Assembly: GCA_028691625.1 (NCBI GenBank)
Contig: JAQUYZ010000085.1
Coordinates: forward strand, 1 to 6,831
DNA length: 6,831 nucleotides
DNA from: Eubacteriales bacterium
GTDB lineage: Bacteria > Bacillota > Clostridia > Peptostreptococcales > Anaerovoracaceae
Reading direction: 5' to 3'
Shown: piece after piece, positions 6,538 through 6,831 of the stretch
Numbering within the stretch: position 1 is the stretch's first letter
Layout of the letters: the number at the start of each line of letters is the position of its first letter
Notes under the pieces: model-generated
What the model was told of the DNA's origin: nothing
The model's input: only the letters and a program-made list of their open reading frames with translations
The model's database searches: none
Program-made: the position numbers and the translations under genes

Positions 6538-6831
6538 CAAAGTGCTGTCCGGTCCCATAACAAATACATACCCCCGTTCTCCGAGGCTCTGGTTGTCTGT
6601 TATAGAGCTTAGAAATGTCCCGCCTCTTCTCCCAAGAAGTACGCCGACCACCTTGTCACCTGATTTGATCGGTGCTGCCTCCATGATAACCGGCTCGCCG
6701 GTGACCTTGCTGATCAGCACACCGGAAATATTATTCTGTCCGTCCAGAGCCTTCTTAATATATTCACGGTCTGCCAGATCAGCGGTCTCTCCGCTGATCA
6801 CATAGCTTGCCTTTCCGTCGAGGGTCACCAC
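6535..6831 (-). CDS. Chemoreceptor dCache ligand-binding domain, upstream part, cut by window edge and ended by TAG
   Basis: Ninety-eight codons run from the right edge to the TAG at 6535-6537. The sequence (DGKASYVISGETADLADREY, then KVTGEPVIMEAAP and GDKVVGVLLGRR, then GERGYVFVMGPDSTL) is typical of the membrane-distal part of a dCache_1 domain, the extracellular amino-acid or organic-acid sensor of many chemoreceptors. The N-terminal TM helix and the first part of the Cache domain lie beyond the window. The GTG codons at the very edge are most likely internal valines, not the start. This piece and the 886-residue reading starting at 6516 are parts of one gene; by itself it would yield a secreted or anchored fragment with no signalling part. 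It could be a nonsense pseudogene, a readthrough gene, or a sequencing error. Confidence 0.85.
   Translation of the reverse strand: MVTLDGKASYVISGETADLADREYIKKALDGQNNISGVLISKVTGEPVIMEAAPIKSGDKVVGVLLGRRGGTFLSSITDNQSLGERGYVFVMGPDSTL

Overview
The window looks like chromosomal DNA of a motile, Gram-positive-type anaerobe (Bacillota, probably Clostridia). The grounds are a YfmM-type ABC-F ATPase, strong Shine-Dalgarno sites, sigma-A-like promoters, a near-consensus flagellar/chemotaxis sigma (sigma-28/sigma-D) promoter, and two chemoreceptor-type genes. This placement is inferred from gene families, not from a marker gene.

Layout. Positions 1-257 (minus) hold the N-terminal part of an AEC-family (auxin efflux carrier) permease that runs off the left edge. 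Positions 258-467 are a divergent promoter region with a sigma-A-like promoter on each strand and a direct-repeat cluster between them. Positions 468-2021 (plus) hold a complete 517-residue ABC-F protein, close to YfmM. Positions 2031-2093 are a shared bidirectional terminator. Positions 2092-3672 (minus) hold a soluble 526-residue chemoreceptor-like protein. It has two tandem receptor-tip hairpins, each split at the turn by about 130 residues of a Cache/PAS-like sensor domain. Its own sigma-28 promoter lies at 3727-3753, right behind the terminator (3759-3808) of the next gene. From 3856 to the right edge (minus) lies a large transmembrane chemoreceptor: Cache domain, TM helix, about 11 tandem HAMP units, methyl-accepting signalling domain. 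It is cut by one in-frame TAG codon at 6535-6537.

How the genes may work together. The two chemoreceptor-type genes lie head to tail on the minus strand but are separated by a terminator and a new promoter, so they look like separately transcribed members of a chemotaxis regulon. The membrane receptor would sense an extracellular ligand and signal through a long HAMP relay. The soluble protein carries receptor-like tips with sensors built into them and may sense a cytoplasmic signal or modulate receptor arrays. The ABC-F and AEC genes appear to be unrelated neighbours.

The most unusual items are the tip-inserted sensor architecture, present twice in one protein, and the clean in-frame amber codon in an otherwise intact receptor.
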